A stretch of DNA of 64,000 bases from Ryuthela nishihirai (Eukaryota; Arthropoda; Arachnida; Araneae; Heptathelidae): the NCBI GenBank assembly GCA_038380435.1, contig JAWZYU010000017.1:19467283-19531282 (forward strand), in the 5' to 3' direction. Made by a program: the position numbers and the translations under genes. Each line of letters starts with the position of its first letter. Position 1 is the first letter of the stretch. Under the pieces are notes generated by a model, which made no database searches, was not told the DNA's origin, and saw only the letters and a program-made list of their open reading frames with translations. Of the stretch, positions 21,426 through 34,293 are shown in pieces.

Positions 21426-21682
21426 ACACTTTCTTACATTTTGAAAAAGTGATGCTATTCATCTAAAAGTTTATTAACTATGCATTCCAAACTCAAGTAA
21501 TGCTTCTGTATTGCCTTTCTGCCGAGGACTTCCTCGCACACCTCCACGTATATTCAACTCTTAGGCTCGAGTCAGACTTCTTTGACAAGCAAGATGATTG
21601 GAGGATAATTTTTATTCATTATTTTTTACTTGCCATTTACAGATCACAGAATTATATTTTCAGAATTCAGTGTTGAATGAAT

Positions 21683-21740
21683 GAGCGGACTGCGGCCTTT
21701 CCAAGCCCATCGGTGTCTCCTTCTGGCCAAAGGCATTGCC
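21683..21740 (-). mobile_element. SINE-A fragment
   Basis: Short antisense piece: gcggcctttccaagcccatc followed by ggtgtctccttctggcc. Confidence 0.6.
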
Positions 21741-21908
21741 GAGAGTTTTGTGGACAAAATTAAGGACCAGAATACACTGCATAATACATGTGAAAGAATA
21801 TATTTTATAATTTATAATATTTTCACTTCAGGTTTCAACAAATGGGAAATGTGTAAGATCATTCGTGAACAGATACCTTCGAGCACACAGTGATTGCTAC
21901 AGAACTTG

Positions 21909-22283
21909 GGGCGGGGGTGGCTCAGTCGGTAGCGCGCCAAGCTCGTAGTCTGCACTTTCCAGGTTCGAGTCTCAGCTGGGTCAGCGTTGAGATTTATCTG
22001 CGCAAAACTCCCCGCCCTGCCCACGGTCAGTAGAGGACACCGATGGGCTTGGAAAGGCCGCCGTCCGTCGGATGGGACGTTAAGCCGTGGCTCCGTGTGC
22101 TTGAGAGCCATACCCTGTGCACGTTAAAGAACACGCTGGATGGCCTTGACGGGAGGCTACCATCTGTCTCCCAACAGCTGTTCCAGTGGGTCCCCTCCCC
22201 CAACCTTCTCTGAGCCTTCGGGGTCCTTGTGACCTGGCCATTTAGCCCATGGTGTGCAAAAAAGTGCCGCTCAGAGGTAAACC
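21909..22283 (+). mobile_element. SINE-A, nearly full length
   Basis: Head gggcgggggtggctcagtcg to tail gctcagaggtaaaccca; the tail end is rearranged into short aaacccaagc repeats to about 22350. Confidence 0.92.
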
Positions 22284-22529
22284 CAAGCTCCAAAACCCAA
22301 CGTTCAAAACCCGCTCAGAGGTAAACCCAAGCCCCAAGCTCCAAAACCTATTCAGAAATACAAACACATTTGCTCATCTCTTTTTTTTTTTCCTGAAATC
22401 TCAAATTCCGTTCATTAAAGTCCTTTCCGAATGTGAATCTTGCCTGCGAGTTATCCCTCGCAAGCTACCATTAATTGTACAATAATATTGCACCAAAAAA
22501 CGAGTGATTTATAGCAGCTCGCAAAGACC

Positions 22530-22630
22530 GTCAAGCAGCTGCTTGCCACAGGGATGTGACAGGAATCTTTAATCTTATGCTCCAAAGTAGAAGGTCTGTG
22601 AGGAGGAGGAGACTCCAGAAGAAAGAGAAC
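22530..22630 (-). mobile_element. Diverged SINE-B fragment
   Basis: tcaagcagctgcttgccaca, gatgtgacaggaatc and gtagaaggtctgtgagg in antisense order. Confidence 0.65.
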
Positions 22631-22644
22631 ATCCGATTCTCGTC

Positions 22645-22785
22645 GTCTAAAAAAAATCGTTGCCAGATATTTTTTTCTGAATTCTGTAATCAACCATAGT
22701 GTTGTGATACTTTTTTGAGCGACTGTAGGTGGTCATATTATTTTGATACTAGATCGTGTGGGCTATTTTGATACTAGATCGTGTG
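22645..22785. repeat. MITE end fragment
   Basis: aaaaatcgttgccagatatt, cagaattctgtaatc-type block, then the terminus ttttttgagcgactgtaggt and a duplicated gatactagatcgtgtg. Confidence 0.8.
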
Positions 22786-22789
22786 ATCG

Positions 22790-23270
22790 ATTCTTCGCTT
22801 TTACGACCATTTTTTTTCATTCAAAGAGCCCCTAATCGCCCAATTGACGACCACAACTTACGATGGCATACGATGTAGATTAGACGAGTCTTTCCAAAAA
22901 GAGAATCGCACAATTTCAGTCAGACTAACTCTACCAAAATAAATATCTCAATGAACTCACGGAACTTGCCTTTTGAACTCACTCGTCTCCGTCACATCGT
23001 TCTTCATTTTGAAGTTACTTTTCATGTATTGTTTGAACCATTTTTGCTGTTCATTATACCTCAGAAAAAGAAGATGATGAACAAAGTTTAAAATCTAGAC
23101 AAATGAATTCACAGCTCATCACTGATTTAATGAATATTTAGTCACTATTAAGCTGTTTTAATTAATAGGATGAAATTAGGTGTAGAAGAAAAATTATCTT
23201 GAGCCGGCTGGGAATATACACCAATCAGGTCAATCGCTATCGTTTGAATGCATTTGGGAATTCCTGTATA
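22790..23270. other. AT-rich unique sequence; nothing recognised
   Basis: No ORF, repeat family or motif stands out. Confidence 0.4.
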
Positions 23271-23274
23271 GCAT

Positions 23275-24474
23275 AACATCAGCAGCAGAGGAGAGATTGA
23301 ACAACATCAGCAGCAGAGGAGAGATTGAACAACATCAGCAGCAGAGGAGAGATTGAACAACATCAGCAGCAGAGGAGAGATTGAACAACATCAGCAGCAG
23401 AGGAGAGATTGATCAACACCAGTAGCAGAGGAAAGACTGATCAACGTCAGCAGCAGAGGACAGATTGGTCAACGTCAACGTCAGCATAAGAGGAGAGATT
23501 GATCAACATCAGCATAAGAGGAGAGATTGATCAACATCAGCATAAGAGGAGAGATTGATCAACATCAGCATAAGAGGAGAGATTGATCAACATCAGCATA
23601 AGAGGAGAGATTGATCAACGTCAGCATAAGAGGAGAGATTGATCAACGTCAGCATAAGAGGAGAGATTGATCAACGTCAGCAGCAGAGGAGAGATTGATC
23701 AACGTCAGCATAAGAGGAGAGATTGATCAACATCAGCATAAGAGGAGAGATTGATCAACATCAGCAGCAGAGGAGAGATTGATCAACATCAGCATAAGAG
23801 GAGAGATTGATCAACGTCAGCAGCAGAGGAGAGATTGAACAACATCAGCAGCAGAGGAGAGATTGAACAACATCAGCAGCAGAGGAGAGATTGAACAACA
23901 TCAGCAGCAGAGGAGAGATTGAACAACATCAGCAGCAGAGGAGAGATTGAACAACATCAGCAGCAGAGGAGAGATTGAACAACATCAGCAGCAGAGGAGA
24001 GATTGATCAACACCAGTAGCAGAGGAGAGACTGATCAACGTCAGCAGCAGAGGACAGATTGGTCAACGTCAACGTCAGCATAAGAGGAGAGATTGATCAA
24101 CATCAGCATAAGAGGAGAGATTGATCAACATCAGCATAAGAGGAGAGATTGATCAACATCAGCATAAGAGGAGAGATTGATCAACATCAGCATAAGAGGA
24201 GAGATTGATCAACGTCAGCATAAGAGGAGAGATTGATCAACGTCAGCATAAGAGGAGAGATTGATCAACATCAGCAGCAGAGGAGAGATTGATCAACGTC
24301 AGCATAAGAGGAGAGATTGATCAACGTCAGCAGCAGAGGAGAGATTGATCAACGTCAGCAGCAGAGGAGAGATTGATCAACGTCAGCATAAGAGGAGAGA
24401 TTGCTCAACGTCAGCAGCAGAGGAGAGAATGATCAACGTCAGCATAAGAGGAGAGATTGATCAACGTCAGCAAC
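23275..24474. repeat. 28-bp minisatellite, about 43 units, with a 594-bp duplication
   Basis: Unit of the type aacatcagcagcagaggaga+gattgaac, 28 bp, with two main variants (cagcag or cataag in the middle; gaac or gatc at the junction). The irregular block gatcaacaccagtagcagag occurs at 23411 and again at 24005, and the surrounding variant order also repeats, so a 594-bp segment of about 21 units has duplicated. No unique spacers. Confidence 0.95.
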
Positions 24475-24944
24475 ATATTTATATTTGATATTTTCCAGAA
24501 TATTGTCTCTGCATTTTATAATTATTCATTAAATTTTAATAATCAAGATCTGTTCAAAGTATGATTGTTCCTAGATGCGAAGTCCCTTTTTATTTTCCCT
24601 TTCAGAAATTTTACAACGATCCTCGTTATCGGAGCGATCCTTCGGAGCAGGCTTGATGGGAAGGCGCTCACCTGATTCAGCCCTCTTGTTAACAATCATA
24701 TATCAAGCCTCATAATCAGAAGCATACTGCAACAATTATTACTTGCGGGTGTATTTTAATAATGGTGATGCACTTAGAGTGGCAACATAACTGAAATTCA
24801 TATTCGATTCCTTCATTTCCGGTCACCGTGAAAGGAGGCCGTTGGAACAAATCAAATGATGAAAAACACCTCGTTGCTGCTTTTCTATGACACAATTTTG
24901 AACTCATTTTGAAATAAGTATTTGGAACAGTTGTTTGTTGATAG

Positions 24945-27900
24945 CATTAAAGATGAGATCACATTCAATTGAAAAGGGCAGATCGTATTCAATTCAAGAG
25001 ATGAAATTGCCATCATGCAGTTACAATGTCACGTATTCAAATCAAAAAATAACATCCTATCCCAATAAAAATAAAGCATGGTATTCAAATCGAAAGATGA
25101 AATCATATTCAAATCAAAAGATAAGATCGTATTCAAATTAAAAGATGAGATCTTATTGAAATAAAAAAAGAGATCATATTCAAATCAAAAGATGAGACCG
25201 TATTCAACTGAAAAGCTGAGATCGCATTCAACTGAAAAGCTGAGATCGCATTCAACTGAAAACCTGAGATCGTATTAAAATAAAACGATGAGATCACATT
25301 CAAATTTAAAAAATGAGATCACATTCAAATCAAAAGATAAGATTCTATTCAGATCAAAAGATGAGATCACATTCAAATCAAAAGATAATATCATATTCAA
25401 ATCAAAAGATAAGATCATATTCAAATCAAAAGATGAGATCATATTCAGATCAAAAGATTATGTCACATTCAAATCAAAAGATAAGTTCATATTCAAATCA
25501 AAAGATTAGATCATATTCAAATCAAAAGATGAGATCATATTCAGATAAAAAGATGAGATCACATTCAAATCAAAAGATCAGATTCTATTCAAATCAAAAG
25601 ATCACATTCTATTGAAATCAAAAGATCAAATTCTATTGAAATCAAAAGATCAAATTTTATTGAAATCAAAAGATCAGATTCTATTCAAATCAAAACATCA
25701 CATTCTGTTCTAATCAAAAGATGAGATCACATTCAAATTAAAACATGAGATCGAATTCAACTGAAAAAACCACATAATATTCAAATCAAAAGATCAGATC
25801 ATATTGAAATCAATAGATGAGATCGTATTCAAATGATATCACATTCAATTCAAAAGATGAGATCGTATTTAAATGAAAAGGTAACGTGATATTTACATCA
25901 AAAATGAGATCGTATTTAAATGAAAAGATAACATGGTATTCAAATAAAAAGATGAATCACATTCAAATCAAAAGATGAGATCGCATTCAAATCAAAGTAT
26001 GAATCACATTCAAATCAAAAGATGAGATCACATTCAAATCAAAAGATGAGATCGCATTCAAATCAAAGTATGAATCACATTCAAATCAAAAGATGAGATC
26101 ACATTCAAATCAAACGATGAGATCGTTTTCAAATCAAAAGGTGAGATCATATTCAAACCAAAAAATGATGATATTCAGACCAAAAGATGAGATCATATTC
26201 AACTGAAAAGCTGAGATCGCATTAAAATACAACGATGAGATCACATTCAGGTCAAAATATGAGATTGCATTCAAATTTAAAAATGAGCTCATATTGAAAT
26301 CGAAGATGAGATCATATTCAACTGAAAAGAAGAGATCGTATTCAAATCAAAGTATGAATCACATTCAAATCAAAAGATGAGATCACATTCAAATCAAACG
26401 ATGAGATCGTTTTCAAATCAAAAGGTGAGATCATATTCAAACCAAAAAATGATGATATTCAGACCAAAAGATGAGATCATATTCAACTGAAAAGCTGAGA
26501 TAGCATTAAAATACAACGATGAGATCACATTCAGGTCAAAATATGAGATTGCATTCAAATTTAAAAATGAGCTCATATTGAAATCGAAGATGAGATCATA
26601 TTCAACTGAAAAGAAGAGATCGTATTCAAATCAAACGGTGAAATCACATTCAAATCCAAACATGAGATCGCATTCAAATCAAACATGAGATCATATTCAA
26701 CTGAAAAAGATGAGATCGTATGAAAATAAAACGATGAGATCACATTCAAATCAAAAGATGAAATCACATTCAGATAAAAAGATCAGATTCTATTCAAATC
26801 AAAACATCATATTCTATTTTAATCAAAAGATGAGATCACATTCAAATTAAAACATGAGATCGAATTCAACTGAAAAAACCACATAATATTCAAATCAAAA
26901 GATCAGATCACTTTGAAATCAATAGATGAGACCGTATTCAAATGATATCACATTCAATTCAAAAGATCAGATCACTTTGAAATCAATAGATGAGACCGTA
27001 TTCAAATGATATCACATTCAATTCAAAAGATGAGATCGTATTTAAATGAAAAGATAACGTGATATTTAAATCAAAAAATGAGATCGTATTTAAATAAAAC
27101 TATAACATGCTATTCAAATCAAAAGATGAGATCGCATCCAAATCAAAGTATCAATCACATTAAAATCAAAAGATGAGATCGCACTGAGGTCAAAATATGA
27201 AATTGAATTCAAATTTAAAAATGAGATCATATTAAAATCAAAGATGAGATCATATTCAACTTAAGAGATCGTATTCAAATCAAACAATGAGATCACATTC
27301 AAATCAAACATGAGATCATATTCAACTGAAAATACGAGATCGCATTCAAATCAACAGATGAGATCATATTCTAATCAAAAGAGGAGATCATATTGACAAG
27401 AAAGAAGAAGTCGTATTCGTATCAAAATATGAAATCACATTCAAATCAAAAGATCAGATCGTATTCAAATCAAAAGATGATATCACTTCAAATCAAAACC
27501 TGAGATCACATTCAAATCAAAAAATGAGATCACATTCAAAAATGAAAGATGAGATCGTATTTAAACGAAAAGATGATATAGTATTTGAATCAGAAGATGA
27601 GATCGTATTCAACTGAAAAGCTGAGATCGAATTAAAATAAAACGATGAGATCACATTCAAATCAAAGGATGAGATTGCATTCAAATTTAAAAACAAGATC
27701 ATATTCAAATCAAAAGATGAGATCATATTCAAATCAAAATATGAGATCATATTCAACTGAAAAGAAGAGATCGTATTCAAATCCAAACATGAGATCGCAT
27801 TCAAATCAAACATGAGATCATATTCAACTGAAAAGATGAGATCGTATTCAACTGAAAAGCTGAGATCGTATTAAAATAAAACAATAATATCACATTCAAG

Positions 27901-28700
27901 TCAAAAAATGAGATTGCATTCAAATTTAGAAATGAGCTCATAAATCAAAGATGAGATGATATTCAAATCAAAGAAGAGACCGTATTCAAAACAAAAGATG
28001 AGATCACATTCAAATCTAAACATGAGATCGCATTCAAATCAAACATGAGATCATATTCAAATTAAAGATGAGATCATATTCAAACCAAAATCTGAGATCA
28101 TATTTAACAGAAAAGAAGAGATCGTATTCAAATCAAACGATGAGATCGCAGCAAATCAAACGATGAGATCGCATTCAAATCAAAAGATGAGAGCATATTC
28201 TAATCATAAAAGAAGATCATATTGAAATGAAAGAGGAAATTTTATTCGTATCAAAAGATGACATCACATTGAAATCAAAACATGAAATCACATTCAAATC
28301 AAAACAAGAGATCATATTCTAATTCAAAAGAGGAGATCATATTGAAATGAAAGAGGAACTTTTATTCGTATCAAAAGATGAAATCACATTCAAATCAAAG
28401 ATGATATCATATTGAAATCAAACGATGAGATTACATTCAAATCAAAAAAATGAGATCCTATTCAAATGAAAAGGTGACATCATATTCAAATGAAAAGATG
28501 AGATCATATTGAAACATAAAGATAAGATTGAATGAAAAGTTGAGGTCGCATTGCAATCAACAGATGAGATCGTATTGAAATAAAAAAGAGATCGTATTGA
28601 AATAAAAAAAGAGATCATATTCAAATATAAAGGTGAGATTATATCCAAATTAAAAGATGACATCCTATTCGTATCAACAAATGAGATCATACTGAAGCCG
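24945..28700. repeat. AT-rich ~24-bp satellite-like array (gatgagatc-attcaaatcaaaa)
   Basis: About 3.7 kb of imperfect units such as agatgagatcacattcaaat+caaa, with many length variants. Longer internal duplications are visible: the block with accaaaaaatgatgatattc occurs near 26157 and again near 26441. Short Ile/Ser/Phe-rich frames inside are artefacts of the repeat. Confidence 0.93.
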
Positions 28701-28765
28701 CTCTCTCAATTCCGCTCCCCCCCCCCCCTTTCCCAGTCCGTTTACAGAGGAAAGCATTTGTGGCA
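28184..28765. repeat. Left arm of an inverted repeat
   Basis: The end of the 24-bp array plus the following unique ccctttcccagtccgtttac segment reappears in reverse complement at 29560-30030. Shared array landmarks include aagatgagagcatattctaa and gacatcctattcgtatcaac. Confidence 0.88.
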
Positions 28766-29149
28766 AAATCGTAAATCAAATGCACAGAAATGGAAACCGA
28801 TGAAGCATTGTTGTTTTAAATTCTTATTATTGCAAGCTTCGCAAATTTTGACGTCACTGTAGTCACGTGAAGAAAAAATAAAAAATCTCAGTGTTAATTG
28901 GAGAACTAATAATACTAGAAATAATGTGCAGGAAAAAAAATCATTATATAACCTGAAGAAGGAAAAAAAAACTAAATACTCTCGATCAATTTTAATAACT
29001 AAACGCTCATTAAAATGTTGAAATGATCATCGAAAGAAACTACTTTTTATCACAAATAAAGTGTAAGTAAAATTGGAAAAATGCTTAGCACAATTTCTCA
29101 GCAAGTATACAATTGTCTTAGAATATAGAAATATCGTACATGTCACAGA

Positions 29150-29300
29150 GTGGTTAGCGAGCTTGACTATTGATCAAAGGGACTTGGGTTCGAGCCCCGG
29201 AGGATAAGGTATGCATGTTTGATTTTCTGTGATAACTCCCAGACATGCTCTGTGGAGTATTATACTGGCAGACCCCTGTAAGAGGCAGCTGATTAAGAGT
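29150..29300 (+). mobile_element. Old SINE-B fragment
   Basis: gagtggttagcgagcttgac, ggacttgggttcgagccccgg and the aagcagctgattaag relic tail. Diverged and directly followed by a better-preserved SINE-B. Confidence 0.65.
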
Positions 29301-29301
29301 G

Positions 29302-29465
29302 CTTCGCTACGGATCTAAGGGACCTGGGTTCGAGCCCCGGGTAAGCATCGACGTTTGTGATGTTTTTCTGCTGAGGTCCTGCCATCCTCACAGCTCTTCT
29401 AATATGGATATAAACTGACAGGCTCCTGTGGCAAGCAGCTGCTTGAGGGGGTATTTATTTTTTTA
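29302..29465 (+). mobile_element. SINE-B, truncated at head
   Basis: Begins in the anticodon-arm region (gctacggatctaagggacc) and runs to tgcttgagggggtatttatt. Sits in the loop of the inverted repeat. Confidence 0.88.
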
Positions 29466-29559
29466 TTTATTTTTGTTTTCTAATTAGCTTATTGACATTA
29501 CCTCTGTTTGTCTAAGTGTCGTCCTCTCTTTCCAGCGATTCAAGTGAATCCACTCAAAT

Positions 29560-30030
29560 CATTCAAATGCTTTCCTCTGTAAACGGACTGGGAAAGGGCA
29601 TTAGGACTGGGAAAGGGCATTCTGTAAACGGACTGGGAAAAAGCATTAGGTCTTCAGTATGATCTCATCTGTTGATACGAATAGGATGTCATCTTTTAAT
29701 TTGGATATAATCTCACCTTTATATTTTTGAATATGATCTCATTTTTTATTTCAATACGATCTCATCTGTTGATTGCAATGCGACCTCAACTTTTCATTCG
29801 ATCTTATCTTTATGTTTCAATATGATCTCACCTTTTCATTTGAATATGATGTCACCTTTTCATTTGAATAGGATCTCATTTTTTTGATTTGAATGTAATC
29901 TCATCGTTTGATTTCAATATGATATCATCTTTTGATTTGAATGTGATTTCATCTTCTGATACGAATAAAAGTTCCTCTTTCATTTCAGTATGATCTTCTT
30001 TTATGATTAGAATATGCTCTCATCTTTTCA
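29560..30030. repeat. Right arm of the inverted repeat
   Basis: Reverse complement of 28184-28765 with an internal deletion. The gtaaacggactgggaaa junction segment is itself duplicated (29579 and 29623). Confidence 0.88.
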
Positions 30031-30294
30031 AACACTTTGCAAAGTGATATAATTCGTGAAATAAAATATGTTTTAATTGATTGAAAACAAAGATGGTTGC
30101 TGAAGGATTTGAATCGTTAGTTTATATTTGATTTTGCATTTATCTTCATTCCTTGTTGCGTTCGATAATGTCTCTAAATTTCAAATGCAAAGCAATGAAA
30201 AACTTTTGCTTTCTTTCCCTCTTAAAAGATGATGCAAACTGATTAAAATATTATTCCCAACGATTAATGAAATTGCGCTAAATATTCGCCTGTG

Positions 30295-30385
30295 ATAGAC
30301 TTTCTACTGTGACGTATTGAACTGGTAGACTCCTCTGAAACCTCTATGACAAGCAGCTGCTTGAGGAAATATTTATTTATTATTA
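30295..30385 (+). mobile_element. SINE-B tail fragment
   Basis: gactttctactgtgacgta, ggtagactcctctgaaacc, aagcagctgcttgaggaaat; diverged. Confidence 0.65.
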
Positions 30386-30562
30386 TTTAGCCAGTTCAGA
30401 TAAATATCGAACTCTCAATAATAAATCGAAAACTTAAAGAATATTCAGTAGAACTTTAGCCTCTAAGCTTCGTTCTTTCCTTGGTATTTTTATGAGAAAG
30501 AAGATGGTTAGTGTTCATATTCAAATTAGAAACAATACCTTCTTTTCGAATTTTTGTTGGTA

Positions 30563-31441
30563 CAGTCGCTCAAAAAAGTATACGAACACTATGGTTGATT
30601 ACAGAATTCAGAAAAAACATCTGGCAACGATAATTTTTAGAAATTAGTGATCTGGCAACATTCGTGTCACGTGATTACAGAATTCAGGAAAAATATGTGG
30701 AGCGTGTACAGCAACGTACACGCTCCAGTTACCGTTCACAGCAAACTGGAGCGTATGCAGTTACTGCACACGCTCAATATTTCCGTGAGTGAGCCCACAC
30801 GATCTAATATCAAAATAATATGACCAACTACAGTCGCTCAAAAAAGTATCCGAACACTATGGTTGATTACAGAATTCAGAAAAAATATCTGGCAACGATT
30901 TTTTTTTAGAAATTAGTGATCTGGCAACCTTCGTGTTACGTAACACGAAGGTTGCCAGATCACTCATTTCTAAAAAGATCGTTGCCAGATGTTTTTTCTG
31001 AATTCTGTAATCAACCATAGTGTTCGGATATTTTTTAATATATATAATGCGTATGAATATATAATGCAATGAATATGGAGCGTGTGCAGTTACCGTTCAC
31101 AGCAAACTGGAGCGGTTGCGGTTAATGTTCACAGCACATTGGATCGTGTGAGCTCACAAAGACCTAGATCGTGTGGGCTCACTCACGGAAATATTGAGCG
31201 TGTGCAGTTACCGTTCACAGCAAACTGGAGCGTATGCAGTAACTGCACACGCTCCAGTTTGCTGTGAACGGTAACTGGAGCGTGTACAGTTGCTGTACAC
31301 GCTCCAGATATTTTTCCTGAATTCTGTAATCACGTGACACGAAGGTTGCCAGATCACTAATTTCTAGAAAAATAGTTGCCAGATATTATTTTCTGAATTC
31401 TGTAATTAACCGTAGTATTCGGATACTTTTTTGAGCGACTG
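30563..31441. repeat. Composite palindromic Tc1/mariner-like MITE, TA-flanked
   Basis: Terminus cagtcgctcaaaaaagtat at 30563 and its complement ending gagcgactg at 31441, with TA on both sides. A second terminus inside at about 30830 and a hairpin at about 30900-30985 (atctggcaacc ... ggttgccagat) show two MITEs joined. Includes the attatatattcatacgc-type AT linker near 31040-31075. No ORF. Confidence 0.92.
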
Positions 31442-31443
31442 TA

Positions 31444-32760
31444 CACTGGGATTAGAGAACTGTTGAGCGATGATAATGTGATATCACATTTAGAAAATTA
31501 CAAAGTTTTAATAAAGTTTTATATTAAAAAACAAATTATTTCTTAAATATTGATTGCCCGTTAAATTAAAAACAAAAAAATGAAAGAAAAAGAACACGAC
31601 TTATTTCGAACAGGCTTGGTCTGCTAGTTTTCAAATAAAACTTCACGAAAATCGCATTGAGTGACTATAAACGATAAAAAGTATCTCTCTGTCGTATTCT
31701 GCAACTAATAAATAACCTACAACTGAATTTGTGCTTATTGAACACTTAACCGACGGCTACGACTTGTTAAAATTGCCACTTACATGCAACTTCGGGAATC
31801 TATATGCAGTCAACAAACACGCGCCCATCGTCTTAATTGTTTTGCGGGTCATCAGAGTGGGCGTGGCCTCGGCTCTAACTAATCATAGGCTGCGCGCGAT
31901 TTGAAAATGAGGCGGCGTTGATGAAAACATCACCTAATCACATCGCTGGAAGGACTGTGACTCCGCCTCCATTTCCACTGGGGGGCAAGCCGCTGCAGCT
32001 CTTCTAACCCCTTAATTTGCGGTCTGCGACAGGTGAGGCGATGGAGTTGGGGGGTCAAGTCAGCTAATGAAGGCATGGCTCCATCGCCACCCAGCAGCTG
32101 CATCCGGTGTCATGACACGACGGGGTCCGACCCCCGGGGCACGGAAGCCAGACCCCGACGTGGACAGAGGTCAATCGCTGACAAAATACGCACGTGGCAC
32201 CGTGGATATCGGAGAGCAAGCCAAGTCATCGAGCTGGTGGCTGGAAAAACGTGATTTGTTGCGAAATCGCGTGCAGTTGGGTCGCCAGGTAGCAGAGCCA
32301 ATTGTTCATGTCGAAATCGTGAATGGGAATTAATGGCCACTTTGAAAGGTAAACCGTTGCCGAAAGAGGTAGACAATGTTTCAGCTTTGGAAAATGTTCT
32401 TGCTGCGGCTGTTGTTAATCTTTCGTTGACATAAATGGCGCGTCGAATTGTTTACAACAGGGCGAACTTGCTTTGTAGGGACAGAATTCAGTTCTTCCAA
32501 GTGAGAATTTTGAAAATTTCTCACATCATTATGACCTGATCTAAAATTCACATCTTTTGGACCAGGGCATTGAATTTGGTGACATTCAATCTTAATGCTG
32601 AAATGATTTTTTTTTCCTCATTTGTAATGTGAAGCGATCATAAACATCCGTCAGCTATCTGAGAAAATGATCTATTTTGGACATGCAGGAGGCAACGCCA
32701 TGGCAAAACAAGCTAGGCATGTGCCTAGGGACCCTCATAATTAGGATATCCTTTTTATAT
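31444..32760. other. Unique block with a GC-rich core (about 31790-32350), candidate regulatory DNA
   Basis: The core has gtgggcgtggcctcgg (GC/KLF-box-like), cagcagctgcatcc (E-box) and several CpG-rich stretches, in contrast to the AT-rich repeats around it. Open frames on both strands (to 88 codons) resemble nothing known and are probably compositional. I infer a possible enhancer or promoter only from composition and repeat exclusion. Confidence 0.3.
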
Positions 32761-33402
32761 GTACAGTCGCTCAAATAAATATCCAAACACTATGGTTGAT
32801 TGCAGAATTCAGAAAAAATATCTTGCAACGATTTCTTTTTTAGAAATTAGTGATTCTGGCAACCTTCGTGTCACGTGATTACAGAATTCAGGAAAAATAT
32901 CTGGAGCGTGTACAGCAACTGTACACGCTCCAGTTACCGTTCACAGCAAACTGGAGCGTGTGCAGCAACTGCACACGCTCCAGTTTGCTGTGAACGGTAA
33001 CTGCACACGCTCAATATTTCCGTGAGTGAGCCCACACGACCCAGGTCTTTGTGAGCTCACACGATCCAATGTGCTGTGAACATTAACCGCAACCGCTCCA
33101 GTTTGCTGTGAACGGTAACTGCACACGCTCAATATTTCCGTGAGTGAGCCCACACGACCCAGGTCTTTGTGAGCTCACACGATCCAATGTGCTGTGAACA
33201 TTAACCGCAACCGCTCCAGTTTGCTGTGAACGGTAACTGCACACGCTCAATATTCATTGCATTATATATTCATACGCATTATATATATTAAAAAATATCC
33301 GAACACTATGGTTGATTACAGAATTCATAAAAAATATGTGGCAACGATTTTTTTAGAAATTAGTGATCTGGCAACCTTCGTGTCACGTGACACGAAGGAT
33401 AA
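32761..33402. repeat. Palindromic MITE with two 118-bp core repeats, right end truncated
   Basis: Starts tacagtcgctcaaataaata. The segment tttccgtgagtgagcccaca recurs at 33017 and 33135 (118 bp apart), each copy followed by a tttgtgagctcacacgatcc block. Continues through the attatatattcatacgcatt linker to a half hairpin tcacgtgacacgaagg. Confidence 0.9.
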
Positions 33403-33907
33403 CACCTCAGTTGACTTATTATAAGGCAAGGTTACTTTTTAAAAAATCAGTTGTAATAAAAAAAGAGGATCTCCTTACATCAATGAGATAATCTCTGAAG
33501 CAAATGTCTGTTTATAAAACAAGGTTTCTTTTGGTACATTCAAAAACAATTATTTTTTAAGCTAAGATATGCATAAAATGAAACGCGTGAGTAATTTATT
33601 AGTTTAACGTAAAATTTATCAAACTAACTTAACAGTATTGTTGATTCATTTTTTATGGAGGTCGTTTTATAATTGAGCAAATGCGATATTTTCGTACATG
33701 AACTTAATTTCTCTTTAAAGGCATTTTTGACTGAAATTTCAAAGTGTATCTGTAAATGTGAGAAATCTTTTGTGTCTAAGTGAAATTGGTAAATAACAAC
33801 TAAATCGTGTACTAGCGATTTTGGTGGTGTTCAATTTAATAAGAAAAGGGCAATTTCGTGAAATATTCTTTTGCGAAATGTGCCTACAGAGCAGATCTTT
33901 TTTTAGG

Positions 33908-34293
33908 TTGGTTGTTTTACCTCTGAGAGGCACTTTTTTTGCACACCATGGGCTAAATGGCCAGGTCACCAGGACCCCAAAGGCTCAGAGAAGGTTGGGG
34001 GAGGGGACCCACTGGAACAGCTGTTGGGAGACAGATGGTAGCCTCCCGTCAAGGCCATCCAGCGTGTTCTTTAATGTGCACAGGGTATGGCTCTCCCGCA
34101 CACGGGGTCACGGCTTAACATTCCATCCGACGGACAGCGGCCTTTCCAAGCCAATCATTGTCCCCTACTGACCGTGGGCAGGGTGGGGAATTTTGTTGCG
34201 GGGATAAATCTCAACGCTGACCCAATTGGGACTCGGACCTGGGAACTACAGATTACGAGTCTGGCGCGCTACCGACTGAGCCACCCCCGCCCC
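33908..34293 (-). mobile_element. SINE-A, full length
   Basis: ggttggttgttttacctctg to tgagccacccccgcccc, antisense. Confidence 0.93.

Noticed and set aside
23275..24474. CRISPR-like array (28-bp repeats)
   Set aside because: Repeats are directly abutting with no unique spacers, in a eukaryotic context without cas genes.
25288..25615. Coding repeat protein (SNQKIRSYSNQKM type)
   Set aside because: Translation of the 24-bp AT-rich array; frames are short and interrupted, and all frames look alike.
31082..31267. Small ORFs repeating CSYRSQQTGAVAVNVHSTLDR
   Set aside because: They fall in the palindromic MITE core and appear in every copy on both strands; a non-coding element.
32033..32376. 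88-codon frames on both strands in the GC-rich block as a gene
   Set aside because: Overlapping frames on both strands with no family resemblance; better explained by GC-rich composition.
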